From: Parasedimentitalea denitrificans
Lineage (GTDB): Bacteria; Pseudomonadota; Alphaproteobacteria; Rhodobacterales; Rhodobacteraceae
DNA length: 64,000 bases
Assembly (NCBI RefSeq): GCF_011813015.1
Contig: NZ_QHLQ01000020.1
Location: 7,456-71,455 of the forward strand
Direction: 5' to 3'
Part shown: positions 35,889 through 43,370 of the stretch, one piece after another
Position numbering within the stretch: position 1 is the first letter of the stretch
Layout: the number at the start of each line of letters is the position of its first letter
Position numbers and translations under genes: made by a program
The notes under the pieces: generated by a model
Seen by the model: only the letters and a program-made list of their open reading frames with translations
Told to the model about the DNA's origin: nothing
Database searches by the model: none

Positions 35889-35975
35889 ATGAGTGAATTG
35901 ATGTCAGTCAAAGCAGTTGTTTCAGAGACTGATTATGAACCATCGACATATTTGAACCTTACAAAGGCTACATAA
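35889..35975 (+). CDS. Possible 28-residue leader ORF before mobA
   Basis: ATG 35889 follows AAGGAG at an 8-9 bp spacing, a near-ideal RBS. It encodes 28 residues (MSELMSVKAVVSETDYEPST...) and its TAA overlaps the mobA ATG (TAATG). It may be a translationally coupled leader peptide or simply a chance frame. No homology claimed. Confidence 0.4.
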   Translation: MSELMSVKAVVSETDYEPSTYLNLTKAT

Positions 35976-36595
35976 TGACCAAGCCCCTCGGCATAATCCT
36001 CGCTGGTGGCCTCGCCACCAGAATGGGCGGTGGTGACAAGAGCCTGCTGGAACTTGGTGGCCAGTCCTTGATGTCCCTCGTAATCGACCGGCTCGCACCT
36101 CAGGTTTCCGACATAGCTCTAAATGCCAACGGCGACCCAACCCGCTTTGCCGATTTTGGCTTGCCAGTTTTGCCCGACAGTATCCAAGGCTACGCCGGAC
36201 CTCTGGCCGGGGTGCTGGCAGGGCTGGACTATGCTGCCGAACAGGGCGCCGACCACATCGTCACCGCCGCCGCCGACACGCCGTTTTTCCCGCAGGACTT
36301 GGTCGAGGTGCTGCAACTCGCGGCCAAGATGGACGACACCAACATCGCCCTTGCTGCCACGCCTGATCCCGACCGCGGAACGCTGCGCCAGCCGACCTTT
36401 GGCCTCTGGCCGGTTGCCCTGCGTGACGACCTGCGCGCGGCGCTGAACGACGGGGTGCGCAAGGTGGTCCAATGGACCAGCCGCCACAACGCCGCCGTCG
36501 CCATGTTCCCCAACTGGGACTATGACCCCTTTTTCAACATCAACCGCCCCGAAGACCTGCAAAAGGCCGAGGCTATGCTGGCAGAACACTCATGA
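35975..36595 (+). CDS. mobA: Molybdenum cofactor guanylyltransferase
   Basis: A 206-residue nucleotidyltransferase that joins GMP to molybdenum cofactor for DMSO-reductase-family enzymes. LAGGLATRMGGGDKSLLELGG is the Rossmann-like GTP-binding signature; NINRPEDL near the end fits. Coupled to the 28-codon ORF (TAATG) and to mobB (ATGA). Confidence 0.93.
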   Translation: MTKPLGIILAGGLATRMGGGDKSLLELGGQSLMSLVIDRLAPQVSDIALNANGDPTRFADFGLPVLPDSIQGYAGPLAGVLAGLDYAAEQGADHIVTAAADTPFFPQDLVEVLQLAAKMDDTNIALAATPDPDRGTLRQPTFGLWPVALRDDLRAALNDGVRKVVQWTSRHNAAVAMFPNWDYDPFFNINRPEDLQKAEAMLAEHS

Positions 36596-37101
36596 AGATT
36601 TACGGCGTCACAGGATGGAAAAACTGCGGCAAGACCGGGCTGATGGAGCGGTTGGTTGCAGATTTTACCGCACGTGGACTGACGGTTTCCACCATCAAAC
36701 ACGCACATCACTCAACGGACGTTGACCAACCCGGCACCGACAGCCACCGCCACCGGCAGGCAGGCGCGGCCGAGGTGATCCTGGCCTCGCGGCAACGGGT
36801 GGCAATCATGCAGGAACTACGCGGTGCGGATGAGCCGCCGTTAGGCGACCTTCTGGCGCGGCTGTCTCCGGTCGATCTGGTGCTTGTTGAAGGTTACAAG
36901 CGCGAGGCCCACCCTAAGATCGAGGCGCATCGCCAGGCTGCTGGCCAACCACTGATCGCCCGCGATGATCCCTCCATCCGCGCCGTGGCCAGTGACACTC
37001 CGCTGGATCTGGACCGCACAGTGTTCGACCTGAACGATACCCGCGCGATTGCAGACTTCATCCTGTCGGAATTGGAGCTCACGAACGAGGCCCCGGCATG
37101 A
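36592..37101 (+). CDS. mobB: Molybdopterin-guanine dinucleotide biosynthesis protein B
   Basis: A 169-residue P-loop protein, Walker A in GWKNCGKTGL (9-18). It binds GTP and assists MobA. DVDQPGTDSHRHRQAGA and LVEGYKREAHPKIE are conserved. Overlaps mobA and moeA by ATGA. Confidence 0.93.
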   Translation: MKIYGVTGWKNCGKTGLMERLVADFTARGLTVSTIKHAHHSTDVDQPGTDSHRHRQAGAAEVILASRQRVAIMQELRGADEPPLGDLLARLSPVDLVLVEGYKREAHPKIEAHRQAAGQPLIARDDPSIRAVASDTPLDLDRTVFDLNDTRAIADFILSELELTNEAPA

Positions 37102-38351
37102 TTAAACCACCCCCCCTCCGCAACGACTGCTTTGCCCTGCCAGCGGGCACACATTGGACTCCGGTAGTTGAGGCCTTGGCAACTCTGCGTGAGCGCCTTG
37201 GCCCGGTCACCTCATCCGAGGTGTTGCCATTGGAACAGACCTTGGGCCGAGTATTGGCTGAGGATGTCATCGCTCTGCGTTCAAACCCGCCACTGCCTAA
37301 TACGGCTGTCGACGGCTATGGTTTTGCTGGTCCGATACCCGAAGGTCCACAGATCCTGCCACTGATCGAAGGCCGGGCTGCCGCCGGCATCCCTTTTGAC
37401 GGTGTTGTGCCAGAAGGGATGGCCATCCGCGTGCTAACTGGCGCCCCGCTGCCGCAGGGGGTGGATACCGTGATCTTGGAAGAAGACGTCAATTGTGACG
37501 GTGACCAGATCGCCTTTCACGGCCCGCTGAAAAAAGGCGCCAATGCGCGCCGAGCAGGCGAAGATGTCTCAGTCTCGGATGTGATTTTTGCACGGGGCAG
37601 GGTTGTGACACCTGCGGACTTGGCCTTGGCCGCTGCAACTGGCCTGTCCGAATTGCCCGTGCGCCAACAGCTGCGGGTAGGGGTGCTCTCCACTGGTGAC
37701 GAACTGGTCGAGGTCGGTGAAACGGCGGGCAAAGGCCAGATCTATGACGCCAACCGCCCAATGCTGCTCGGCTTGCTGGAACAGATGGGATTTGCCGCCG
37801 TCGATCTAGGCCGCGTCAAGGATGACCGCGATGCACTAGAGGCGCGGCTGAACAACGCCGCAGAACAGGTCGATGTGATCCTGACCAGCGGCGGTGCCTC
37901 AGCGGGTGATGAAGACCACGTTTCGGCTCTGTTGACTGAAAAAGGCGCGATCCAGCACTGGAGGATTGCCCTGAAGCCCGGCCGCCCGCTGGCTCTGGGT
38001 ATGTGGCAGAATACGCCGATCTTTGGATTGCCCGGCAACCCGGTGGCGGCTTTGGTCTGCACGCTGATTTTTGCCCGTCCGGCACTGGGTCAGATGGCCG
38101 GGGCTGAATGGACGGTCCCACAGGGATTTGACGTGCCAGCAGGGTTCAGCAAGCGCAAGAAACCCGGCCGCCGTGAATACCTGCGCGCCCGCATCCGAAA
38201 CGGCCGGGTGGAGACCTTTGCCTCAGAAGGCTCTGGCCGGATCAGTGGTCTGAGCTGGGCAGAAGGACTGGTAGAACTGGGCGATAGGGCGGCCGAGATA
38301 CAGCATGGCGATCTGGTCCGATACATCCCTTACGGCAGCTTCAACTTGTAA
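37098..38351 (+). CDS. moeA: Molybdopterin molybdenumtransferase MoeA
   Basis: A 417-residue enzyme. It inserts molybdate into adenylylated molybdopterin. PNTAVDGYGF, TGAPLPQGVDTVI, STGDELVEVGE, TSGGASAGDEDHV and GLPGNPVA mark the family's domains. Last gene of the fdhD-mobA-mobB-moeA series, followed by an intergenic repeat. Confidence 0.94.
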   Translation: MIKPPPLRNDCFALPAGTHWTPVVEALATLRERLGPVTSSEVLPLEQTLGRVLAEDVIALRSNPPLPNTAVDGYGFAGPIPEGPQILPLIEGRAAAGIPFDGVVPEGMAIRVLTGAPLPQGVDTVILEEDVNCDGDQIAFHGPLKKGANARRAGEDVSVSDVIFARGRVVTPADLALAAATGLSELPVRQQLRVGVLSTGDELVEVGETAGKGQIYDANRPMLLGLLEQMGFAAVDLGRVKDDRDALEARLNNAAEQVDVILTSGGASAGDEDHVSALLTEKGAIQHWRIALKPGRPLALGMWQNTPIFGLPGNPVAALVCTLIFARPALGQMAGAEWTVPQGFDVPAGFSKRKKPGRREYLRARIRNGRVETFASEGSGRISGLSWAEGLVELGDRAAEIQHGDLVRYIPYGSFNL

Positions 38352-38358
38352 ACCAAAT

Positions 38359-38423
38359 CTCCCGCCCGTCATTGGGCCTTGCGGCCCGCTTCCCGTTGGG
38401 CCCGGCGCCGCGCTGCGCGCGGC
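38359..38423 (-). repeat. Two-hairpin module D1 (minus strand)
   Basis: Minus-strand reading: hairpin GCCGCGC-GCA-GCGCGGC (38407-38423), GCCGGGCCCAAC, hairpin GGGCC-GCAA-GGCCC (38374-38387), GGGCGGGAG. It starts 8 bp beyond the moeA stop and pairs, in opposite orientation, with module D2. It lacks the 130-bp arm of copies A-C. Confidence 0.6.
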
Positions 38424-38532
38424 GGGACGTACCGCCGCTGAGCGTGGATCGTCGATAATGCATGTGTCAGCCCAAGACATGGCGCAGGCTTCATGGCCTC
38501 TTGCGCAAAGACTGGCTTTTGCGAAACCTTAT

Positions 38533-38564
38533 CTTCTTTTTGTCAAAAATACTTCCGCCGGAGG
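38533..38564 (-). terminator. 3'-end element copy behind the 38648 gene
   Basis: Minus-strand reading: CCTCCGGCGGAAG stem-like sequence followed by TATTTTTGACAAAAAGAAG. It sits about 85 bp beyond the stop of the 38648-39667 gene, in the sense direction, matching the copies at 10914 and 46689. A terminator role is inferred. Confidence 0.45.
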
Positions 38565-38566
38565 CC

Positions 38567-38635
38567 GCCGCGCATAGCGCGGCGCCAGGCCCAACGGTCA
38601 CCACGCATCTTTGATGCGGCAGTGGTCGGCGGGAG
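38567..38635 (+). repeat. Two-hairpin module D2 (plus strand)
   Basis: Plus-strand reading: hairpin (GCCGCGC-ATA-GCGCGGC), GCCAGGCCCAAC, hairpin (GCATC-TTT-GATGC), GGCGGGAG. It lies beside the stop of the minus gene at 38648. Same order of parts as modules in copies A-C. Confidence 0.6.
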
Positions 38636-38647
38636 ATCTTGTGGCGA

Positions 38648-39667
38648 TTAATCGAAGGTGCCAGCCACGCGTCCCAACAGCATAAATGCGCGTGCAGTTC
38701 GGGTTTCACTCAGCGCAGAGACCTCGCTGTCAGAGGCTTCGCTTTCGAATTCAGAGAACATTTGATCAAACCGGCGCAGGAAATGGTGCGCGGCGTCGCG
38801 AAAGATCGGGTCTTGCTTCATGCGGGCGGCGGTCAGTGCCAGCGAGGTTCGGTCGCGTACCCCACCCAGAGCAGCCACAGGGCGGCCGCGTGCGCCCAAG
38901 GCAAATTGCCGCCAGATTTCAGGGCGCGCCATGTCTGGCCGCAGGTCGTCCATGTAGATGCCGTCCTGGCTTAGCAGGGTCAGAACGTCCTGTGCCGCTT
39001 GGATGATCTGCGCTGCCTTGCGATCCTGCAACGCCTGACGCAGGGCAGCAAAGCCTTCCTCATCTTCGCTGGTTTCCGGGAAATTCAGCGCCCGGATAAA
39101 GTCGGTCATCGCTAAGGTTGGGGCGATGTCCTCAGCGGTGGTTCCCAGCGCCAGCAGCCCCTGATCCTCGGCGGGTTCTTCAACCACTGGTGCCGGAATC
39201 GCCGCACGAGGTGTTTCGCGCCGCGTGGAGTGGAACGTCGCCAAAGTGGTCTCGGTCTTACGTGTAGCCTCGGCGATTTCATCCAGCTTTTTACTTACTG
39301 ATGGCTCGCTGCCCGCCGTTGCCAGCTGTTGTTGCATGACATAGGCGGTGCGCAACCCATCAATCGCGGCATGCAGGCGCTGGCTCTCTTCGCGCATCTC
39401 CTTGCTTGATCGTATCGTTGTCGCCGCCACCCAAACCATGATCACTGGCAGCAGGACCACCAGAATCGCCATCAGTTGATGCAACCCGGCAAGATCTGCC
39501 GCCTGATCATCACCCGACAGCCCGAACCAACCAGCCCCCAGAACCCACAAAACACTGATCACCAGTGCCGAGATCTCGACGTGAGTGATCGCGACTGGCC
39601 GCGGCTGGTCATACAGTCCCGCCGGTGGGCTGCGCTTGCTGTCTTGGTCTACTTGAGGTCCGGTCAT
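38648..39667 (-). CDS. Membrane protein with coiled coil, unknown function
   Basis: A 339-residue protein. Two N-terminal transmembrane helices (about 29-50 and 66-86) are followed by a coiled-coil stretch and a soluble C-terminal domain with DIAPTLAMTDFIRALNFPE and DGIYMDDLRPDMARPEIWRQFALGARG. I recognise no family. Lies downstream of greA on the same strand with no overlap to it; it starts 29 bp beyond the greA stop. Confidence 0.75.
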   Translation of the reverse strand: MTGPQVDQDSKRSPPAGLYDQPRPVAITHVEISALVISVLWVLGAGWFGLSGDDQAADLAGLHQLMAILVVLLPVIMVWVAATTIRSSKEMREESQRLHAAIDGLRTAYVMQQQLATAGSEPSVSKKLDEIAEATRKTETTLATFHSTRRETPRAAIPAPVVEEPAEDQGLLALGTTAEDIAPTLAMTDFIRALNFPETSEDEEGFAALRQALQDRKAAQIIQAAQDVLTLLSQDGIYMDDLRPDMARPEIWRQFALGARGRPVAALGGVRDRTSLALTAARMKQDPIFRDAAHHFLRRFDQMFSEFESEASDSEVSALSETRTARAFMLLGRVAGTFD

Positions 39668-39695
39668 TGGTGAGGCTCAGAAACAATAAATGGGG

Positions 39696-40166
39696 TCAGG
39701 AATAGACGATTTTCAATACTTCATATGAACGCTGTCCACCGGGGGTGCGAACCTCGACACTGTCGCCTTCGTCTTTGCCAATTAGCGCACGGGCGATGGG
39801 GGATTTGATATTCAGCATACCGCGTTCTACGTCCGCTTCATATTCGCCGACGATTTGCCATGTCTTCTCTTCGTCAGTGTCTTCATCCACCAGCGTGACC
39901 TTGGCGCCGAACTTGATGGTGCCGGACAGTTTCGCCGGGTTGATCACATCGGCAAAGCTCAGCACGCCTTCCAGTTCTTTGACGCGACCTTCGATGAACG
40001 AGTGCTTTTCGCGGGCAGAGTGGTACTCGGCGTTTTCAGACAGATCACCATGTTCACGGGCTTCGGCGATGGCCTGAATGATGGCCGGGCGTTCAACGGT
40101 TTTCAGTTGCTTCAATTCAACTTCGATGGCGGTGAAACCCGCGGGGGTCATCGGAATTTTATCCAT
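39696..40166 (-). CDS. greA: Transcription elongation factor GreA
   Basis: A 156-residue cleavage factor. GreA rescues backtracked RNA polymerase by stimulating transcript cleavage. The N-terminal coiled coil has the tip acidic residues ([17 protein letters not shown]), and the C-terminal FKBP-like domain is complete. A terminator-like hairpin with a T-tract lies 38-78 bp upstream on the same strand (see feature). Confidence 0.95.
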   Translation of the reverse strand: MDKIPMTPAGFTAIEVELKQLKTVERPAIIQAIAEAREHGDLSENAEYHSAREKHSFIEGRVKELEGVLSFADVINPAKLSGTIKFGAKVTLVDEDTDEEKTWQIVGEYEADVERGMLNIKSPIARALIGKDEGDSVEVRTPGGQRSYEVLKIVYS

Positions 40167-40203
40167 GTGACTTGGTCCAGATATCTAAAACAGTGCGTGT
40201 CGA

Positions 40204-40244
40204 TTTAAAAACCGGCGCCCCGATGCAATTTGCAACGAGGCGCC
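40204..40244 (-). terminator. Terminator hairpin in the greA leader
   Basis: Minus-strand reading: a long interrupted stem closed by GGCGCC/GGCGCC (40214-40219 with 40239-40244) with inner complementary segments, directly followed by GGTTTTTAAA. It lies on the greA strand between the VOC gene end and greA start. It could end VOC transcripts, or act as an attenuator like the GraL-producing terminator of the E. coli greA leader. Confidence 0.6.
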
Positions 40245-40365
40245 AAGTTTGGTTGACAATTATCTGACCTAAACCTGCCCCAAAATGCAAGGGGCAGGGG
40301 CTATCTGTTCGCTGTCATTTCTCCTTATGACGGGAGTTTAGCGTAAAACTGCTTATCAGGCGCAC

Positions 40366-40752
40366 TTAGGCGGCCTCATATTGCACAAGTTCGAACTCAA
40401 TGCGGTCGTTGTCATGGAAATAGAACCGTCGGCCGGGTTCGTAATCGCCGTGGTTCATGGGGGTGAAACCGGCGTCCTTTACTGCCTGTTCTGATGCGTC
40501 CAGGTCATCGACAATCAGGGCAATGTGGTTAAGCCCGCCAACGGTTGTGTAGCTAGACCCCTTGGCGTCTGCCGGATCTGCGGGGCGGTACAGCGCAAGG
40601 TAGCTGTCGTCACTTCCCACGTGCACAGTGTAGCCGCCACTGATCGCGGCGCCTGACCAGCGGACGTGCCAGCCAAAGATTTCGCACATCCATGCGGCAG
40701 TGGCATCAGGGTCGGATACGGTGAAATTAGAATGTTCAAGAATTGCAGGCAT
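40366..40752 (-). CDS. VOC-family (glyoxalase-like) protein
   Basis: A 128-residue vicinal-oxygen-chelate fold protein; HSNFTVSDPDATAAWMCEIFGWH and the later DRIEFELVQYE segments match small glyoxalase/bleomycin-resistance members. Start at 40752 (MPAILEHSN). Divergent from soxR, with a SoxR-like box in its promoter. Likely a metal-dependent conjugation or isomerase activity against reactive compounds; substrate unknown. Confidence 0.85.
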   Translation of the reverse strand: MPAILEHSNFTVSDPDATAAWMCEIFGWHVRWSGAAISGGYTVHVGSDDSYLALYRPADPADAKGSSYTTVGGLNHIALIVDDLDASEQAVKDAGFTPMNHGDYEPGRRFYFHDNDRIEFELVQYEAA

Positions 40753-40804
40753 GAAACTGGCTCCGGTTAGATGTTGTTTTGACTTGAGTCGGCTCACCGT
40801 AATT

Positions 40805-40822
40805 TCTAAACCTAACTTGAGG
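40805..40822 (-). promoter_or_regulatory. SoxR-like operator
   Basis: Minus-strand reading CCTCAAGTTAGGTTTAGA matches the left half of the SoxR box (CCTCAAGTTAACTTGAGG) exactly and the right half partly. It is framed by TTGACC upstream and AATTAC downstream in the MerR-type long-spacer arrangement. It faces the VOC gene from the soxR/VOC divergent region. Match counted by eye. Confidence 0.55.
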
Positions 40823-40862
40823 TCAAGGTATTTCTTGACCTAAATTTGTTGAGGAGCAGCTG

Positions 40863-41330
40863 ATGGCATCCAGCGGAATTTCAATTGGCTATCTTGCGGA
40901 TCGAACAGGCTTGGCTGTTTCGGCGATTCGTTACTATGAGGCGCAGGGGCTGGTAGAGCCTTGGCGTAACGATGGTGGGCAGCGGCGATTTCACCGGGCA
41001 GACATCCGGCGCCTTAGCTTTATCATGATTGCCCAACAGATTGGGTTTTCCCTGCCTGAGATTCGCGGCTTTCTAAAGGCTTTGCCGGGCGGGCGAACCC
41101 CTACGCCCGCTGATTGGGCCAAGATTTCCGAAGGCTTTCGCAAGCATTTGGATCAGCGCATCGAAACGCTGGTGCAAATGCGTGACAAACTAGACGGGTG
41201 TATCGGTTGCGGCTGTCTGTCGCTACCAAACTGTGCATTATACAACCCGCACGATCGTGCAGCGCAAAAAGGTCAAGGTCCCCGGTATCTTATGGGGGAC
41301 CGTGCCGAGACGGAAAACGACTCTGAGTGA
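40863..41330 (+). CDS. soxR: SoxR-family redox-sensing regulator
   Basis: A 155-residue MerR-family activator. HTH IGYLADRTGLAVSAIRYYEAQGL at the N-terminus and the iron-sulfur cysteine motif C113-x2-C116-x-C118-x5-C124 (CIGCGCLSLPNC), which holds the [2Fe-2S] cluster. Redox-active compounds oxidise it and activate targets; here the divergent VOC gene is the obvious candidate. Confidence 0.93.
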   Translation: MASSGISIGYLADRTGLAVSAIRYYEAQGLVEPWRNDGGQRRFHRADIRRLSFIMIAQQIGFSLPEIRGFLKALPGGRTPTPADWAKISEGFRKHLDQRIETLVQMRDKLDGCIGCGCLSLPNCALYNPHDRAAQKGQGPRYLMGDRAETENDSE

Positions 41331-41483
41331 CGGTTTTGGGCAAACTTTTCCCCAAAAAACTCTGTTCTACAGGGGCCTAACGTAGAGTTTGGATTGACCT
41401 CGCCATCTAGGGATGGCTTATCAGTCGCGAAACAATGTTGCGCCCAGCGGGGCCGGTAGCGAAATATAGCCAAGGAGCGCCAG

Positions 41484-43133
41484 ATGGCCGAGTTTGAACG
41501 CGAAGCGATGGAATATGACGTAGTGATCGTTGGAGCGGGTCCGGCTGGTCTGTCTGCTGCGATCCGCCTGAAGCAGCTGGATGCCGATCTTGATGTTGTT
41601 GTTCTGGAAAAAGGCTCGGAGGTTGGTGCCCACATCCTATCCGGCGCGGTGCTGGATCCCTGCGGTCTGGATGCGCTGATCCCGGATTGGAAAGAAAAAG
41701 GCGCTCCAATCAAGACCGAGGTCAAGGAAGACAACTTCTACATGCTGGGCGAGGCCGGTCAGATCCGTATCCCCAACTTTCCGATGCCGCCGCTGATGAA
41801 CAACCACGGCAACTATATTGTGTCGATGGGTAACGTCTGTCGCTGGATGGCAGAACAAGCCGAAGAGCTGGGCGTCGAGATCTTCCCCGGAATGGCCTGC
41901 TCCGAGCTGATTTTTGGTGACAATGACGAAGTCAAAGGCGTTGTTGCCGGTGAATTTGGCAAGAACCCTGATAGCACACCGGGCCCCAGTTACGAACCCG
42001 GTATGGAGCTGCACGGCAAATATGTCTTCCTGGGTGAAGGTGTGCGCGGGTCTCTGTCCAAAGAGGTGATTGCTAAATACGACCTGCAAATGGGTCACGA
42101 GCCGCAGAAATTCGGCATCGGTATGAAAGAGATTTGGGAAATTGATCCTGCCAAACACAAAGAAGGCTCGGTCACACATACCATGGGCTGGCCTCTGGGC
42201 AGCAACGCTGGCGGCGGGTCGTTTATTTATCACCTGGAAAACAATCAGGTCTACGTCGGCTTTGTGGTGCACTTGAACTACCGCAACCCGAATGTGTTCC
42301 CCTACATGGAATTCCAGCGCTTCAAGCATCACCCTATGGTGGCTGAACTGCTGGAAGGCGGCAAACGTGTTGCCTATGGCGCACGGGCTATTACCGAAGG
42401 CGGGTATCAGTCGATGCCCAAGATGGTCGCTCCGGGTGTGGCACTGCTGGGCTGTTCGGTTGGCATGGTCAACGTGCCGCGCATCAAGGGCAACCACAAT
42501 GCCATGTTCTCGGGCAAAGCCGCGGCCGAGGCAGCCTTTGCTGCAATCAAAGCGGATCGCTCCGGTGATGAGCTGACCTCCTACGAGATTGAGGTCCGTC
42601 AGGGTGTGATCGGCAAAGACCTGAAGAAGGTTCGCAACGTCAAACCGCTCTGGTCGAAATATGGCCTGACCGCATCGCTGATGCTGGGTGGCATGGACAT
42701 GTGGACCAACACTCTGCTTGGTTTCTCGTTCTTTGGTACCGTCAGCCACGGCAAGAACGACGCCTTGGCAACCGAAGAAGCCAGCAAGCATAAGATGATC
42801 GATTACCCCAAGCCGGACGGAAAGCTGTCATTTGACCGCCTGACCAACGTCAGCTTTGCGATGACCAACCACGAAGAAAGCCAGCCCTGCCACCTGCAAC
42901 TGGCGGATTCTGATCTGCCGCTGAGCGTGAATTTGCCCAAGTTCAACGAACCCGCACAGCGCTATTGCCCGGCTGGAGTGTACGAAATCGTCGAAAAGGA
43001 CGGAAAACCTGAGTTTGTGGTTAACTTCCAAAACTGCGTTCACTGCAAGACCTGTGACATCAAAGATCCCAGCCAGAATATCACTTGGGTCACGCCTCAG
43101 GGGGGCGACGGACCCAACTATCCAAATATGTAG
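41484..43133 (+). CDS. Electron-transfer flavoprotein-ubiquinone oxidoreductase
   Basis: A 549-residue FAD/[4Fe-4S] enzyme at the membrane. It takes electrons from ETF (from acyl-CoA dehydrogenases) and passes them to ubiquinone. N-terminal FAD motif VVIVGAGPAGLSAAIRL; C-terminal cluster cysteines in QRYCPAGVYEI and NCVHCKTCDIKDP. Full length for the family. Followed by a strong terminator. Confidence 0.95.
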   Translation: MAEFEREAMEYDVVIVGAGPAGLSAAIRLKQLDADLDVVVLEKGSEVGAHILSGAVLDPCGLDALIPDWKEKGAPIKTEVKEDNFYMLGEAGQIRIPNFPMPPLMNNHGNYIVSMGNVCRWMAEQAEELGVEIFPGMACSELIFGDNDEVKGVVAGEFGKNPDSTPGPSYEPGMELHGKYVFLGEGVRGSLSKEVIAKYDLQMGHEPQKFGIGMKEIWEIDPAKHKEGSVTHTMGWPLGSNAGGGSFIYHLENNQVYVGFVVHLNYRNPNVFPYMEFQRFKHHPMVAELLEGGKRVAYGARAITEGGYQSMPKMVAPGVALLGCSVGMVNVPRIKGNHNAMFSGKAAAEAAFAAIKADRSGDELTSYEIEVRQGVIGKDLKKVRNVKPLWSKYGLTASLMLGGMDMWTNTLLGFSFFGTVSHGKNDALATEEASKHKMIDYPKPDGKLSFDRLTNVSFAMTNHEESQPCHLQLADSDLPLSVNLPKFNEPAQRYCPAGVYEIVEKDGKPEFVVNFQNCVHCKTCDIKDPSQNITWVTPQGGDGPNYPNM

Positions 43134-43148
43134 GTTTTAAACCAACTT

Positions 43149-43185
43149 GTGCCGATCTCGTCTAACGAGGTCGGCACTTTCTTTT
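43149..43185 (+). terminator. Intrinsic terminator after ETF-QO
   Basis: A near-perfect 12-bp stem (43149-43160 with 43166-43177, one G-T pair) with a 5-base loop and TTTCTTTT follows the ETF-QO stop by 16 bp. A textbook rho-independent terminator. Confidence 0.85.
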
Positions 43186-43370
43186 GTTGATCTGGTCAGT
43201 CCGGCGGCTCATCGTTGCCGCCGGTACTCTGCCCCAAATTCGGGCTGCTTGTTTTCTGTCAGAAATCGCAAATAACCGTGTATTGCGCCTCTGCATTGAT
43301 CGTCGCCATTGCGTCGGCTTCGCTGAACGCCTAGCTTGTTAAAAACACGTATAGCGAGGCAATCGATCCG

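Noticed and set aside
41343..41375. TTTTGGG...CCCAAAA hairpin after soxR as an intrinsic terminator
   Set aside because: The stem is followed by AAAAAC rather than a T-tract on the plus strand, so it is not convincing.
41637..42791. A 384-residue open frame antisense to ETF-QO
   Set aside because: High GC third positions of a strong coding gene commonly open long antisense frames; the composition is odd (His-rich) and no motif is visible.
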